From assembly GCA_035308025.1 (NCBI GenBank), contig DATGHL010000038.1:21317-85316 (forward strand): DNA of 64,000 bases, given 5' to 3'. This document shows, piece after piece, positions 43,797 through 51,950 of the stretch. The position numbers and the translations under genes are program-made. Under the pieces are notes generated by a model. The model was given only the letters and a program-made list of their open reading frames with translations. It searched no databases and had not been told where the DNA came from. Source of the stretch: Candidatus Binataceae bacterium. GTDB taxonomy: Bacteria; Desulfobacterota; Binatia; Binatales; Binataceae. The first letter of the stretch is position 1. Each line of letters opens with the position of its first letter.

Positions 43797-44960
43797 ATGA
43801 AAGCAATCTCAATTCTCGGCTCGACTGGTTCGGTCGGGGTCACCACGCTTGATGTAGTCAGCCGTTTCCCGGAGCGTTTTCGCGTCGTCGCGATGGCGGC
43901 CGGGCGCAATCTCGAACGCCTCGCGGAGCAGATTCGCCGCTTTCGACCGGAGTTGGTCGCCGTCGAATCTCCCGAGCTGGCGACTAGCCTCGCCGAGCGG
44001 ATTCGCCCGCTGACGCCAACAATCATGCACGGCAGCGCAGGCGCGATCGCCGTCGCCACGCATCGGGAGGCCGAGCTGGTGATGTCGGCGCTGGTCGGGG
44101 CGCTCGGCCTGCGGCCGACGCTCGCGGCGATCCGCGCGGGCAAGGATATCGCGTTCGCCAACAAAGAGGTGCTGGTGATCGCGGGCGAGTTGATCACGCG
44201 CGCCGTACGCGAGCACAAAGTGCGGCTCTTGCCGGTCGATAGCGAGCATAACGCGATCTTTCAGTGCCTCGAAGGCAAGCCGCGCGCCGCGCTGAAACGG
44301 CTCATCCTGACGGCCTCGGGCGGACCTTTTCGCACCTGGCCGGCCGAGCGTTTCCATTCGATCACGATCAAGGACGCGCTCAATCATCCGACCTGGCGCA
44401 TGGGCGACAAGATCACGATCGACTCGGCGACCCTGATGAACAAGGGGCTCGAGGTGATCGAGGCGCGCTGGCTATTCGAGGTCGAGGCGGCGCAGGTCAG
44501 CGTCGTGATTCATCCGCAGAGCGTGATCCATTCGATGGCCGAGATGATCGACGGCTCGGTAATCGCGCAGATGGCGGTGCCCGATATGGCGATTCCGGTG
44601 GCCTTCGCGCTCGCCTATCCGGAGCGGCTGCCGTTGAATCATCTCAAGACTTTGTCGCTCGTCGAATGCGGTTCGCTGAGCTTCGAGGCGCCCGACACCT
44701 CGCGCTTCCCCTGCTTGCGCCTCGCCTATGACGCGCTGGCCGCGGGCGGCACGATGCCCGCGTGTCTCAACGCCGCGAACGAGGAGCTGGTCGCGGCATT
44801 TCTCGCCGGCCGCTTGAGCTTCATCGATATTCCGCGCCAGCTCGAAGCGATCATGCTGCGCCACGACAATCGCCCGGCCGAGACGCTGGAGGATCTTCTA
44901 GAAATCGACGGCTGGGCGCGGATGGCGGCGCGCGAGCTTATCACCGCCGCAGCAGCCTAG
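43797..44960 (+). CDS. dxr: 1-deoxy-D-xylulose 5-phosphate reductoisomerase
   Basis: Dxr (IspC) makes MEP from DXP, the committed step of the MEP isoprenoid pathway. The 387-residue protein has the NADPH loop ISILGSTGSVGVTTLDV, FANKEVLVIAGELI, LLPVDSEHNAIFQCLEG, GGPFRT, MNKGLEVIEARWLF and HPQSVIHSMAE. Its place inside a hopanoid locus, between shc and hpnC, is notable, because it often sits with uppS, cdsA and rseP. The stop TAG overlaps the GTG of hpnC. Confidence 0.96.
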   Translation: MKAISILGSTGSVGVTTLDVVSRFPERFRVVAMAAGRNLERLAEQIRRFRPELVAVESPELATSLAERIRPLTPTIMHGSAGAIAVATHREAELVMSALVGALGLRPTLAAIRAGKDIAFANKEVLVIAGELITRAVREHKVRLLPVDSEHNAIFQCLEGKPRAALKRLILTASGGPFRTWPAERFHSITIKDALNHPTWRMGDKITIDSATLMNKGLEVIEARWLFEVEAAQVSVVIHPQSVIHSMAEMIDGSVIAQMAVPDMAIPVAFALAYPERLPLNHLKTLSLVECGSLSFEAPDTSRFPCLRLAYDALAAGGTMPACLNAANEELVAAFLAGRLSFIDIPRQLEAIMLRHDNRPAETLEDLLEIDGWARMAARELITAAAA

Positions 44961-45907
44961 TGCAGCGTCCGGCGTTGAGCGCGGCGTTGCGCGACGCGGG
45001 TGGCGCCATCGAATCCACTGCGATGGCGCCTGCGGCACCTCCCGAAGTGAGCGCCGCGAATCTCGCGGAGGCCTATGGCTACTGCACCCGGCTCGCGCGC
45101 TCGCACTACGAGAACTTCACAATAGCGTCGTGGCTGATGCCGCGTGCGATGCGCCCGCATATGCACTCGATCTATGCCTACGCGCGCATCGCAGACGACT
45201 TTGCCGACGAGTTGGCCGACAAAGCGCAGAGTCTGGGTAAGCTGGACGAATGGGAGCGCGAACTCGACCTCGCCTATGCGGGCGCGCCGCGCCATCCGGT
45301 GATGATCGCGCTGGCCGACACGGCGCGGCGCTTCGCGATCCCGCGCGAACCGTTCGCCGACCTGCTGCGGGCGTTTCGCAGCGATGTGAATTTTTCCGGC
45401 TTCGAAACGATCGATGATCTGCTCGAATACGCGTGCTATTCTGCGAATCCGGTCGGACGAATCGTGCTCTACCTGTTCGGCTATCGCGACGCCGAGCGTC
45501 AGGAATTATCGGATCTGGTCTGCAGCGGGTTGCAACTGGCGAACTTCTGGCAGGACGTCGCGATCGATCTGACGAAGGGCCGCATCTACTTTCCGCGGTG
45601 CGATCTTGAACGCTTCAACGTCACGCCCGCAGACCTTCGTGCAGGCCTGATGTCGCCGGCGTTCGTCGCGCTGATGCAGCATGAGATCGAATTCGCCCGC
45701 GACCGGCTGATGCGCGGCGCGCAGTTGTCTCGGCTGGTTGATCGACGGCTGCGGCGCGACATCCTGATGTTCGCGGGCGGCGGACTCGCGATCCTGCGCG
45801 CGATCGAGCGCGCCGGCTACGACGTCTTCACGCGGCGGCCCAAGCTCACAAAAATCGATTATCTGCGGCTGGGTTGCAACGCGCTCAGCGGACGGCTGGC
45901 CGGCTGA
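44960..45907 (+). CDS. hpnC: Hydroxysqualene synthase HpnC
   Basis: HpnC converts presqualene diphosphate to hydroxysqualene. About 315 residues with the two prenyltransferase Asp regions, YARIADDFADELAD and FWQDVAIDLTKGRIYFP; the latter lacks the usual DxxED but is in the HpnC form. The GTG 44960 overlaps the dxr stop; an ATG at 45023 gives a start nearer the homologous region. The order hpnC-hpnD-hpnE is standard for bacterial squalene synthesis. Confidence 0.93.
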   Translation: MQRPALSAALRDAGGAIESTAMAPAAPPEVSAANLAEAYGYCTRLARSHYENFTIASWLMPRAMRPHMHSIYAYARIADDFADELADKAQSLGKLDEWERELDLAYAGAPRHPVMIALADTARRFAIPREPFADLLRAFRSDVNFSGFETIDDLLEYACYSANPVGRIVLYLFGYRDAERQELSDLVCSGLQLANFWQDVAIDLTKGRIYFPRCDLERFNVTPADLRAGLMSPAFVALMQHEIEFARDRLMRGAQLSRLVDRRLRRDILMFAGGGLAILRAIERAGYDVFTRRPKLTKIDYLRLGCNALSGRLAG

Positions 45908-45916
45908 GGACGCGCT

Positions 45917-46795
45917 GTGGCTGAAGCCGCTCAGGAACGGGCTCTGGAAGCCGACTATGCGCGCTGTGCGGAAGTCACGCGCCGGTCCTCGTCAAACTTT
46001 TATTACGCCTTCATGCTGCTGCCCGCGGAGCGCCGCCGCGCCCTCTATGCGGTATATGCGTTCTGCCGCTTCGTCGATGACATCGCCGACGACGACGCCG
46101 TCGCGACGCCGGCATTGCTGCTCGAACGCTGGCGCAAGGAGCTCGATCGGGTTTATGCGGGCGCCGTCGAGCGGCCGGTCTCGCGCGCGCTGGCCGCGAA
46201 TGTTCATCGCTTCAAGATCCCGCAGCTTTATTTCAAGGAAGTAATCGACGGCGTCGAGATGGACCTCACGCGCAAGCGCTACGCGACCTTCGAGGAATTG
46301 CGCCTCTACTGCCGTCGCGTCGCGTCGGCCGTCGGACTTATCTGTATCGAGATTTTCGGCTATCGGAATCCGGCCACGCGTGTCTACGCCGAACGGCTGG
46401 GACTCGCCTTCCAATTGACCAATATCATTCGCGACGTGCATGAAGACGCCGCGCGCGAGCGTATCTACCTGCCGCAGGAAGACCTCCAACGTTTCGGCGT
46501 GCGCGAAGAGGAAATCCTGAAGTCGGCATACACCCCCGCCTTTAACCGCTTGATGGCGTTCGAGGCCGAGCGCGCCCGCGCCTTCTATCGCGAGGCGGGC
46601 GCGGCGCTGGCCGCCGAGGATCGTCCCGCGATGATCGCCGCGGAGGGGATGCGCCTGATCTACTCGGCGCTGCTCGAACGGATCGTGAAGTCCGGCTATC
46701 GCGTCTTCGACCGCCGCCTCAGCGTCTCGACGCCGCGCAAACTTTACCTGGTCGGCCGCGCCTGGGCGGGCACGCGCTTCCCGCGGGCGAGCTGA
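45917..46795 (+). CDS. hpnD: Presqualene diphosphate synthase HpnD
   Basis: HpnD joins two FPP molecules to presqualene diphosphate. The 292-residue protein has FCRFVDDIADDD and NIIRDVHEDAARERIYLPQED, the complete Asp-rich pair of squalene/phytoene synthases. It starts with GTG 45917, 9 bp after hpnC, and ends 4 bp before hpnE. A phytoene synthase is the other possibility for the family, but the context fixes it as HpnD. Confidence 0.94.
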   Translation: MAEAAQERALEADYARCAEVTRRSSSNFYYAFMLLPAERRRALYAVYAFCRFVDDIADDDAVATPALLLERWRKELDRVYAGAVERPVSRALAANVHRFKIPQLYFKEVIDGVEMDLTRKRYATFEELRLYCRRVASAVGLICIEIFGYRNPATRVYAERLGLAFQLTNIIRDVHEDAARERIYLPQEDLQRFGVREEEILKSAYTPAFNRLMAFEAERARAFYREAGAALAAEDRPAMIAAEGMRLIYSALLERIVKSGYRVFDRRLSVSTPRKLYLVGRAWAGTRFPRAS

Positions 46796-46799
46796 GCCC

Positions 46800-48182
46800 T
46801 TGGCGGTCGAACCCAAAGACGTCGCGATTATCGGCGGCGGCTTCGCCGGCTTGAGCGCCGGCGTGGCGCTGGCGGAGCGCGGGTTTCGTGTGGCGCTGCT
46901 CGAGAGCAAGCCCGCGCTGGGCGGCCGCGCCTACTCGTTTACCGATCCCGACAGCGGTGATTTTGTCGATAATGGGCAGCACGTCCTGATGGGCTGCTAT
47001 CATGAGACGCTGGCGTTGCTCGGCAAAATCGGCACGCGCGATCGACTGGTCGCGCAGCGCGATCTCGAAATCGAGATGCTCGCGGGCCCGGGTGATCGCG
47101 CGATACTCCGCACCGCGCGGCTGCCGGGGCCGTTTCACATGACCGGCGCGATCCTGCGCTATCGTCACCTCAGCCTGCGCGAACGCATAAAGGTCATGAC
47201 GGCCGGCCTCCATCTGATGTATTTGCGGCGCTTTGCGCGCGATCGCCTGCGGCGCATGACGGTGGCCGAGTTCATGAATCTCACCAAACAGGGGGAGCGC
47301 GCGCGACGCAGTTTCTGGTATCCGCTCGCGATCGCGACGCTCAACGACGAGCCGGCGCTGGCGTCGGCGGCCCTGCTGGCTGAGGTCCTCAAGCGCGCCT
47401 TCTTCGCACGGCGGCTCGATTCATCCTTTCTCTACTCGACCGTCGGACTCAGCGAGCTTTACTGTGACGCCGCCCGCGACTTTATCGAACGGCGCGACGG
47501 CGTGGTGGTCTGCCGCGCGATCGTCGAGCGCTTCGCACTCGACGCTGAAGGCACGATCGCAACGCTGCACCTGCGCGACGGCAGCACCCTCGGCGCCGCC
47601 AACTTTATTGCCGCCGTCACCCCGGATCGGCTCCTGAAGCTGCTGCCCGAAGGCGCGGCGAAGGATCCCGCGTTCAGCGGCATTCCGGTGCTCAAGAGCT
47701 CGCCGATTATTTGCGTCCACCTCTGGCTCGATCGCGCCGTCACGCACTCCGCATTCGTCGGCTTTATCGGCACCGAGACGCAATGGCTGTTCAACAAGCG
47801 CCGGCTCTTCGACCGCCGCAACGACAATCATCCGGGCTATCTGAGCTTTGTCATCAGCGGGGCGCGGAATCTGCTCGAAAGCTCGAATGACGCGGTCCTC
47901 GAACTCGTGATGCGTGATCTGCGCGCGATGATTCCCGCGGCTCGTGAAGCGCAGGTCCTCAAGGCGCTGGTGCTCCGCGAGAAGCAGGCGACGATCTCCC
48001 CCGATCCGATCTCGGATGCCAACCGGCCGGCGGTGAAGACCTCGATCCCGAATCTTTTTCTGGCCGGTGACTGGATTCAGACCGGGCTGCCCGCCACGAT
48101 CGAGAGCGCTGTGATGGCCGGCAACGCGGCGGCGCGAGCGGTGATTGCCCGGGTCGGCGCGAATACCGCCGCGGCTGCGTGA
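46800..48182 (+). CDS. hpnE: Hydroxysqualene reductase/desaturase-like flavoprotein HpnE
   Basis: HpnE reduces hydroxysqualene to squalene. The 460-residue FAD protein opens with VAIIGGGFAGLSAGVALAERG and ALGGRAYSFTDPDSGDFVDNGQHVLMG and ends with PNLFLAGDWIQTGLPATIESAVMAG, both of the phytoene-desaturase-like amine oxidase group. The start TTG 46800 follows hpnD by 4 bp. Confidence 0.93.
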   Translation: MAVEPKDVAIIGGGFAGLSAGVALAERGFRVALLESKPALGGRAYSFTDPDSGDFVDNGQHVLMGCYHETLALLGKIGTRDRLVAQRDLEIEMLAGPGDRAILRTARLPGPFHMTGAILRYRHLSLRERIKVMTAGLHLMYLRRFARDRLRRMTVAEFMNLTKQGERARRSFWYPLAIATLNDEPALASAALLAEVLKRAFFARRLDSSFLYSTVGLSELYCDAARDFIERRDGVVVCRAIVERFALDAEGTIATLHLRDGSTLGAANFIAAVTPDRLLKLLPEGAAKDPAFSGIPVLKSSPIICVHLWLDRAVTHSAFVGFIGTETQWLFNKRRLFDRRNDNHPGYLSFVISGARNLLESSNDAVLELVMRDLRAMIPAAREAQVLKALVLREKQATISPDPISDANRPAVKTSIPNLFLAGDWIQTGLPATIESAVMAGNAAARAVIARVGANTAAAA

Positions 48183-48188
48183 TCCCGG

Positions 48189-49199
48189 ATGACTGCGCGG
48201 ATTGCACTGGTCACCGGCGCGAACGGCTTCGTGGGATGCCACGTCGCGCGCGCCCTGGCCGCTGACGGTGTCCAGGTGCGCGCCTTCATCCGGCGCGAGT
48301 CGGATCGGTGCGGGCTCGAAGGCGTCGAGTACGAGCCGGTCTATGGCGATCTGCGCGACGCCGGATCGCTCGCCGCGGCGGCGCGCGGATGCGACGAGAT
48401 TTATCACGTCGCGGCCGACTATCGGCTGTGGGTGGTCGATGAGGCGCCGATGTACGCCGCCAATGTTGACGGCACCCGCAACGTGATCGCTGCCGCGCGC
48501 GCGGCCGGCGTGCGACGCCTGGTGCATACCAGCACCGTCGGCGCGCTCGGGCTGGGCGCCGATGGCATCGGTCGCGAAGATACGCCGGTCGGACTCGAAA
48601 ACATGGTTGGCCCCTATAAGCGCTCGAAGTTTCTCGCCGAACTGGAAGCGCTGCGGGCGGCGCGCGAGGGCGTGCCGATCGTCATCGTGAATCCCTCGAC
48701 GCCCATTGGTCCGTTCGATTACAAGCCGACGCCAACGGGCCGCATCATTGTGGATTTTCTCAATCGCCGTATGCCGGCCTATATGGAGACCGGCTTGAAT
48801 CTCGCTTGCGTCGAGGACGTCGCGCGCGGCCATCTCCTGGCCGCCGAGCGCGGCCGGATCGGCGAAAAATATATTCTGGGCGGTGAGAACGTCACCCTGG
48901 CCGAGATGCTGAAGCGGCTGGCGCGACTTTCGGGACTGCGCGCGCCGCGCCTGAAAATTCCCTATGCCGTCGCCTGGAGCTTCGCGCTCGCGGCCGAGGC
49001 GGTCGCGCGAACGGTGACCCATCGCGCACCGCGCGCCAGCCTGACGGAAGTCCGCATGGCGCACAAAATAATGTTCTTCGATTCGACCAAGGCGCGCGCG
49101 GAACTCGGCTACACGACCACCCCGCTCGACGACGGCCTCGCGCGGGCGATCAGTTTTTTCCGGCGCACTGGGATGGCGCAGGCAGCCGCGGCGGAATGA
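48189..49199 (+). CDS. hpnA: Hopanoid-associated NAD-dependent sugar epimerase/dehydratase HpnA
   Basis: A 336-residue extended SDR. The NAD loop is VTGANGFVGCHVARAL and the catalytic Tyr/Lys are in YKRSK (residues about 139-143). HpnA occurs in most hopanoid loci, where its exact reaction is not settled; proposed roles are in side-chain or sugar-group chemistry. It follows hpnE by 6 bp and precedes the CruF-like gene by 1 bp. Confidence 0.92.
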   Translation: MTARIALVTGANGFVGCHVARALAADGVQVRAFIRRESDRCGLEGVEYEPVYGDLRDAGSLAAAARGCDEIYHVAADYRLWVVDEAPMYAANVDGTRNVIAAARAAGVRRLVHTSTVGALGLGADGIGREDTPVGLENMVGPYKRSKFLAELEALRAAREGVPIVIVNPSTPIGPFDYKPTPTGRIIVDFLNRRMPAYMETGLNLACVEDVARGHLLAAERGRIGEKYILGGENVTLAEMLKRLARLSGLRAPRLKIPYAVAWSFALAAEAVARTVTHRAPRASLTEVRMAHKIMFFDSTKARAELGYTTTPLDDGLARAISFFRRTGMAQAAAAE

Positions 49200-49200
49200 C

Positions 49201-50100
49201 ATGGCTCTCCTGTTTTCGACTATCGCGCTGCGTCCCTACGTCTTCGTCTTTCTCGCGGCGTTTTTGTTCGTCGCGATCATCAACTTCGGCGTCTGGACTA
49301 CGCTGCTGTTCACGCTCCTCACCTACTCCGTAGCCCTCCTGTGCGAATGGAGTTCCGTGCACAACGGCTTCCCCTTCGGTCTCTATCATTACGTCGAGGC
49401 GACGCGCGGCCGCGAAATCTGGGTCGCCGGCGTGCCCCTGTTTGATTCGCTCTCTTTCACCTTTCTCGGTTTCGCGAGCTATACCGTCGCGCTGATGCTG
49501 TGCGCGCCACTCGAGCGGGAGGGCTGCGATCTGCGGCTCCTTGATACCTGGAAAATCCGCCGCGCGCCGCGCGTCTGGCTGATGGCGGCGCTGTTCATGG
49601 TGATGGTCGATATGGTCGCCGATCCGCTGAGCGTGCGCGGCGCGCGCTGGTTCCTCGGCCGGATTTTCTGGTACGACCCGCCGGGGCCGCACTTCGGCGT
49701 GCCGATTAGCAACTACGTCGGTTGGTATTTCGTCGCCGCGATCAGTATCGCGATCTTTCAGGCGCTCGACGCTCGCCTGAACCGTAGCGGTGCGAAGCCG
49801 TTCGGCGCGTGGCCCGATTTCCCCTCGCGCGCGCTCCTCGGTCCCCTGCTCTACTTTGGTATCGTCGGTTTCGGCCTCACGATGCTGTTCACGATTGGCG
49901 CCGCGCCCGTGGCGTGGGCTGGAGTGTTCATCTATCTGCCGATGGCTGTGCTCACGCTTCACATCCTGACGCGGCCCGATTCTTACGGCGACGCCGCTGC
50001 GCGCGCGCGTCACCTGGAGGATTTTCCCTACGGCGCTCGACGGGACGTTCCCTCGCGCCTTGGCGAAGTCATGACCGGCGCCGCGCGGCGCACGCAATAA
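49201..50100 (+). CDS. CruF/COG2324-type carotenoid-biosynthesis membrane protein
   Basis: A 299-residue integral membrane protein of about 7-8 helices. It has the family signature SSVHNGFPFGLYHY and MVADPLSVRGARWF and SNYVGWYFVAA. CruF-type proteins are carotenoid 1',2'-hydratases in some bacteria; here there is no carotenoid gene near, and the protein follows hpnA by 1 bp within the hopanoid array. Its substrate may therefore be a hopanoid or squalene derivative, or a carotenoid made from genes elsewhere. Confidence 0.85.
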   Translation: MALLFSTIALRPYVFVFLAAFLFVAIINFGVWTTLLFTLLTYSVALLCEWSSVHNGFPFGLYHYVEATRGREIWVAGVPLFDSLSFTFLGFASYTVALMLCAPLEREGCDLRLLDTWKIRRAPRVWLMAALFMVMVDMVADPLSVRGARWFLGRIFWYDPPGPHFGVPISNYVGWYFVAAISIAIFQALDARLNRSGAKPFGAWPDFPSRALLGPLLYFGIVGFGLTMLFTIGAAPVAWAGVFIYLPMAVLTLHILTRPDSYGDAAARARHLEDFPYGARRDVPSRLGEVMTGAARRTQ

Positions 50101-50123
50101 AAGCCAGCCTCAAGCGATGCCGC

Positions 50124-50870
50124 TCAGTCGCGATGGGCGGCGACCGCTTCGACCGCCTCGACCATCGCAGCGGTGGCGACGCGCAGATTCCGCAGGAGGC
50201 GGATCGAGGCGCCGATCATGCGCGGATTGCCGATCAATGCGCGTGTCGCTTTCAGCACGCGAACGCGGCCGTCGTCGTCGGCGAGCATCGCGCCTTCAAG
50301 GTTCTGGGCCGCGGTGTCCATGATCGTCCTGACGCAAATGAACGGCAGTCCGCGCCGCGTGGCTTCGTCGGCGATGACTGCGCTCTCCATATCAACCGCG
50401 ATCGCGTCGAACGCGCCCTGCGCCCGAAGTTTGTCGGCCGCAGTCGCGATCGCGCGGCGCGACGTCAAAATCGTGCCGCGCATATGATCAATTCCGACTC
50501 GTCGCAGAGCGGTCGCCAGCTTTTCGACGAGCTCCGGCGCGACTTCGATTGTGTGGGCCGCCGCGAACTCCAGCTCGCGGCGCAGCGTCAGCCGCTCGCC
50601 AATCACCACGCCGCCGATTTTCAGATCGCCGTGCAGCGCCCCGGCTACTCCTGTCAGGATGACGGTGTCGATCCCGGCAATCGTTGCGAAGGCGCGCGCC
50701 GCGGTCTCCCGCGCCCGTCGGAGCCCGACGCCCGAGACCACGATCGTGGCCGCGCGCCCGCTGAGCTCACCTCGCGCGCCGCGCAAGCCCCCGTCCAGAT
50801 TTACGGGATTGCGCAGCCGCGCCCGCAGCGGTCCGTACTCGCCTCCGAAGGCGCAGAAGATCAGAATCAT
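50124..50870 (-). CDS. hpnG: Hopanoid-associated nucleosidase/phosphorylase HpnG
   Basis: HpnG releases adenine from adenosylhopane, giving ribosylhopane. The 248-residue protein from ATG 50870 (MILIFCAFGGEYGPLRARL) has the nucleoside phosphorylase pattern DTVILTGVAGALHGDLKIGGVVIG and the purine-site signature AVDMESAVIADEATRRGLPFICVR. It runs against the rest of the array, convergent to the CruF-like gene and divergent from hpnK. Confidence 0.92.
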   Translation of the reverse strand: MILIFCAFGGEYGPLRARLRNPVNLDGGLRGARGELSGRAATIVVSGVGLRRARETAARAFATIAGIDTVILTGVAGALHGDLKIGGVVIGERLTLRRELEFAAAHTIEVAPELVEKLATALRRVGIDHMRGTILTSRRAIATAADKLRAQGAFDAIAVDMESAVIADEATRRGLPFICVRTIMDTAAQNLEGAMLADDDGRVRVLKATRALIGNPRMIGASIRLLRNLRVATAAMVEAVEAVAAHRD

Positions 50871-50938
50871 CTTCGGCCCGTTTGCGCGTTGCGCGTAGCC
50901 GCTTGAGCGTTGTTCACGATGCAAGCAAAATTGCGCGA

Positions 50939-51856
50939 GTGGCCTGTCTAATCAAGCCGGGCATCGGCAGCGCTGCGGCCTCGTTCAATCCTGACGGCCG
51001 CGCCGCGCGCGCGGGCAAGGCCGTGATCATCACCGCCGACGACTTCGGCCTCTCGCGCGAAGTCAACGCGGGCGTGGTGCGAGCGCATCGCGAGGGTATC
51101 CTGACCGCGACCAGCCTGATAGTCGCCGGCGCCGCGCGCGATGAAGCCGCGGCGATCGCGCGCGCAACCCCGACGCTCGACGTTGGGCTGCATCTCGTGG
51201 TCTGCCGCGGTTTCGCGGTGACGGCGCCCGCCGATTTGGCGGGACTCGTGGACACGACAGGAGCGTTTGCCCAAAATCCAACACTGGCCGGGATGCGCTA
51301 TTTTTTCAATCGGCGAATGCGCGCGATGCTCACCCGCGAAATTCGGGCGCAAATCGAGCTGCACTTGCAGCTCGTCGGTTATCTGAACCATCTCGACGGT
51401 CATCTGAACTTTCACGCTCATCCAGTGATCGTCAATATCCTGATGGAACTCGCCGCCGAGTATCGCATCCCGTGCATCCGGATCCCGCGTGAACCGGTCT
51501 TCACCACGCTCGCGCTCGCGCGCGATCACATGGCGCGGAAACTCGTCGAGGCGATCATTTTTCGCGCGCTGTCGCGAAGACTGCGCCGCCGGCTCGAGAG
51601 CTGCGCCATCCGCACCACCGACTGGCTCTTCGGACTCCATCAGAGCGGCCATCTTTCCGAGCGCTATCTCATCGGCATAATCCGGAGACTGCGGCCCGGT
51701 ATCACGGAGATCTACTTTCATCCAGCAGAGGATATCGGCGCGACGCCCCCGCCCACCGAGGCGCAAGCTGAGGTGCGGATGCTTATCAGTGCTAAGGTCC
51801 GCGCCGCGCTCGATTCCGCCGGCGTGGCGCTGACGAGCTTTGCGGCATCGCGCTAG
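50939..51856 (+). CDS. hpnK: Hopanoid-associated deacetylase-like protein HpnK (YdjC/ChbG family)
   Basis: A 305-residue YdjC/ChbG-like TIM-barrel protein. The metal-site Asp pair and His residues are in IITADDFGLSREVNAG and HLDGHLNFHAHPV, and there is YFHPAED near the end. HpnK is found beside hopanoid genes and is proposed to remove N-acetyl groups from a sugar. GTG 50939 is used; a later GTG at 51023 would begin right at IITADDFG, and no ATG is available. The start region is shared with the divergent hpnG. Confidence 0.88.
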   Translation: MACLIKPGIGSAAASFNPDGRAARAGKAVIITADDFGLSREVNAGVVRAHREGILTATSLIVAGAARDEAAAIARATPTLDVGLHLVVCRGFAVTAPADLAGLVDTTGAFAQNPTLAGMRYFFNRRMRAMLTREIRAQIELHLQLVGYLNHLDGHLNFHAHPVIVNILMELAAEYRIPCIRIPREPVFTTLALARDHMARKLVEAIIFRALSRRLRRRLESCAIRTTDWLFGLHQSGHLSERYLIGIIRRLRPGITEIYFHPAEDIGATPPPTEAQAEVRMLISAKVRAALDSAGVALTSFAASR

Positions 51857-51950
51857 CGCAACGCGATCTTCGCGTGGTTAACTCGCGGGCGCTTTCCAAC
51901 TAAAATGCAGTTACGCCGTTACAGAATTCAGCACGAGAGAAGGGGGCCCG

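Noticed and set aside
47421..49202. Minus-strand open frame of 593 codons opposite hpnE and hpnA
   Set aside because: It is antisense to two well-supported genes and has no recognisable domain, only Arg-rich composition.
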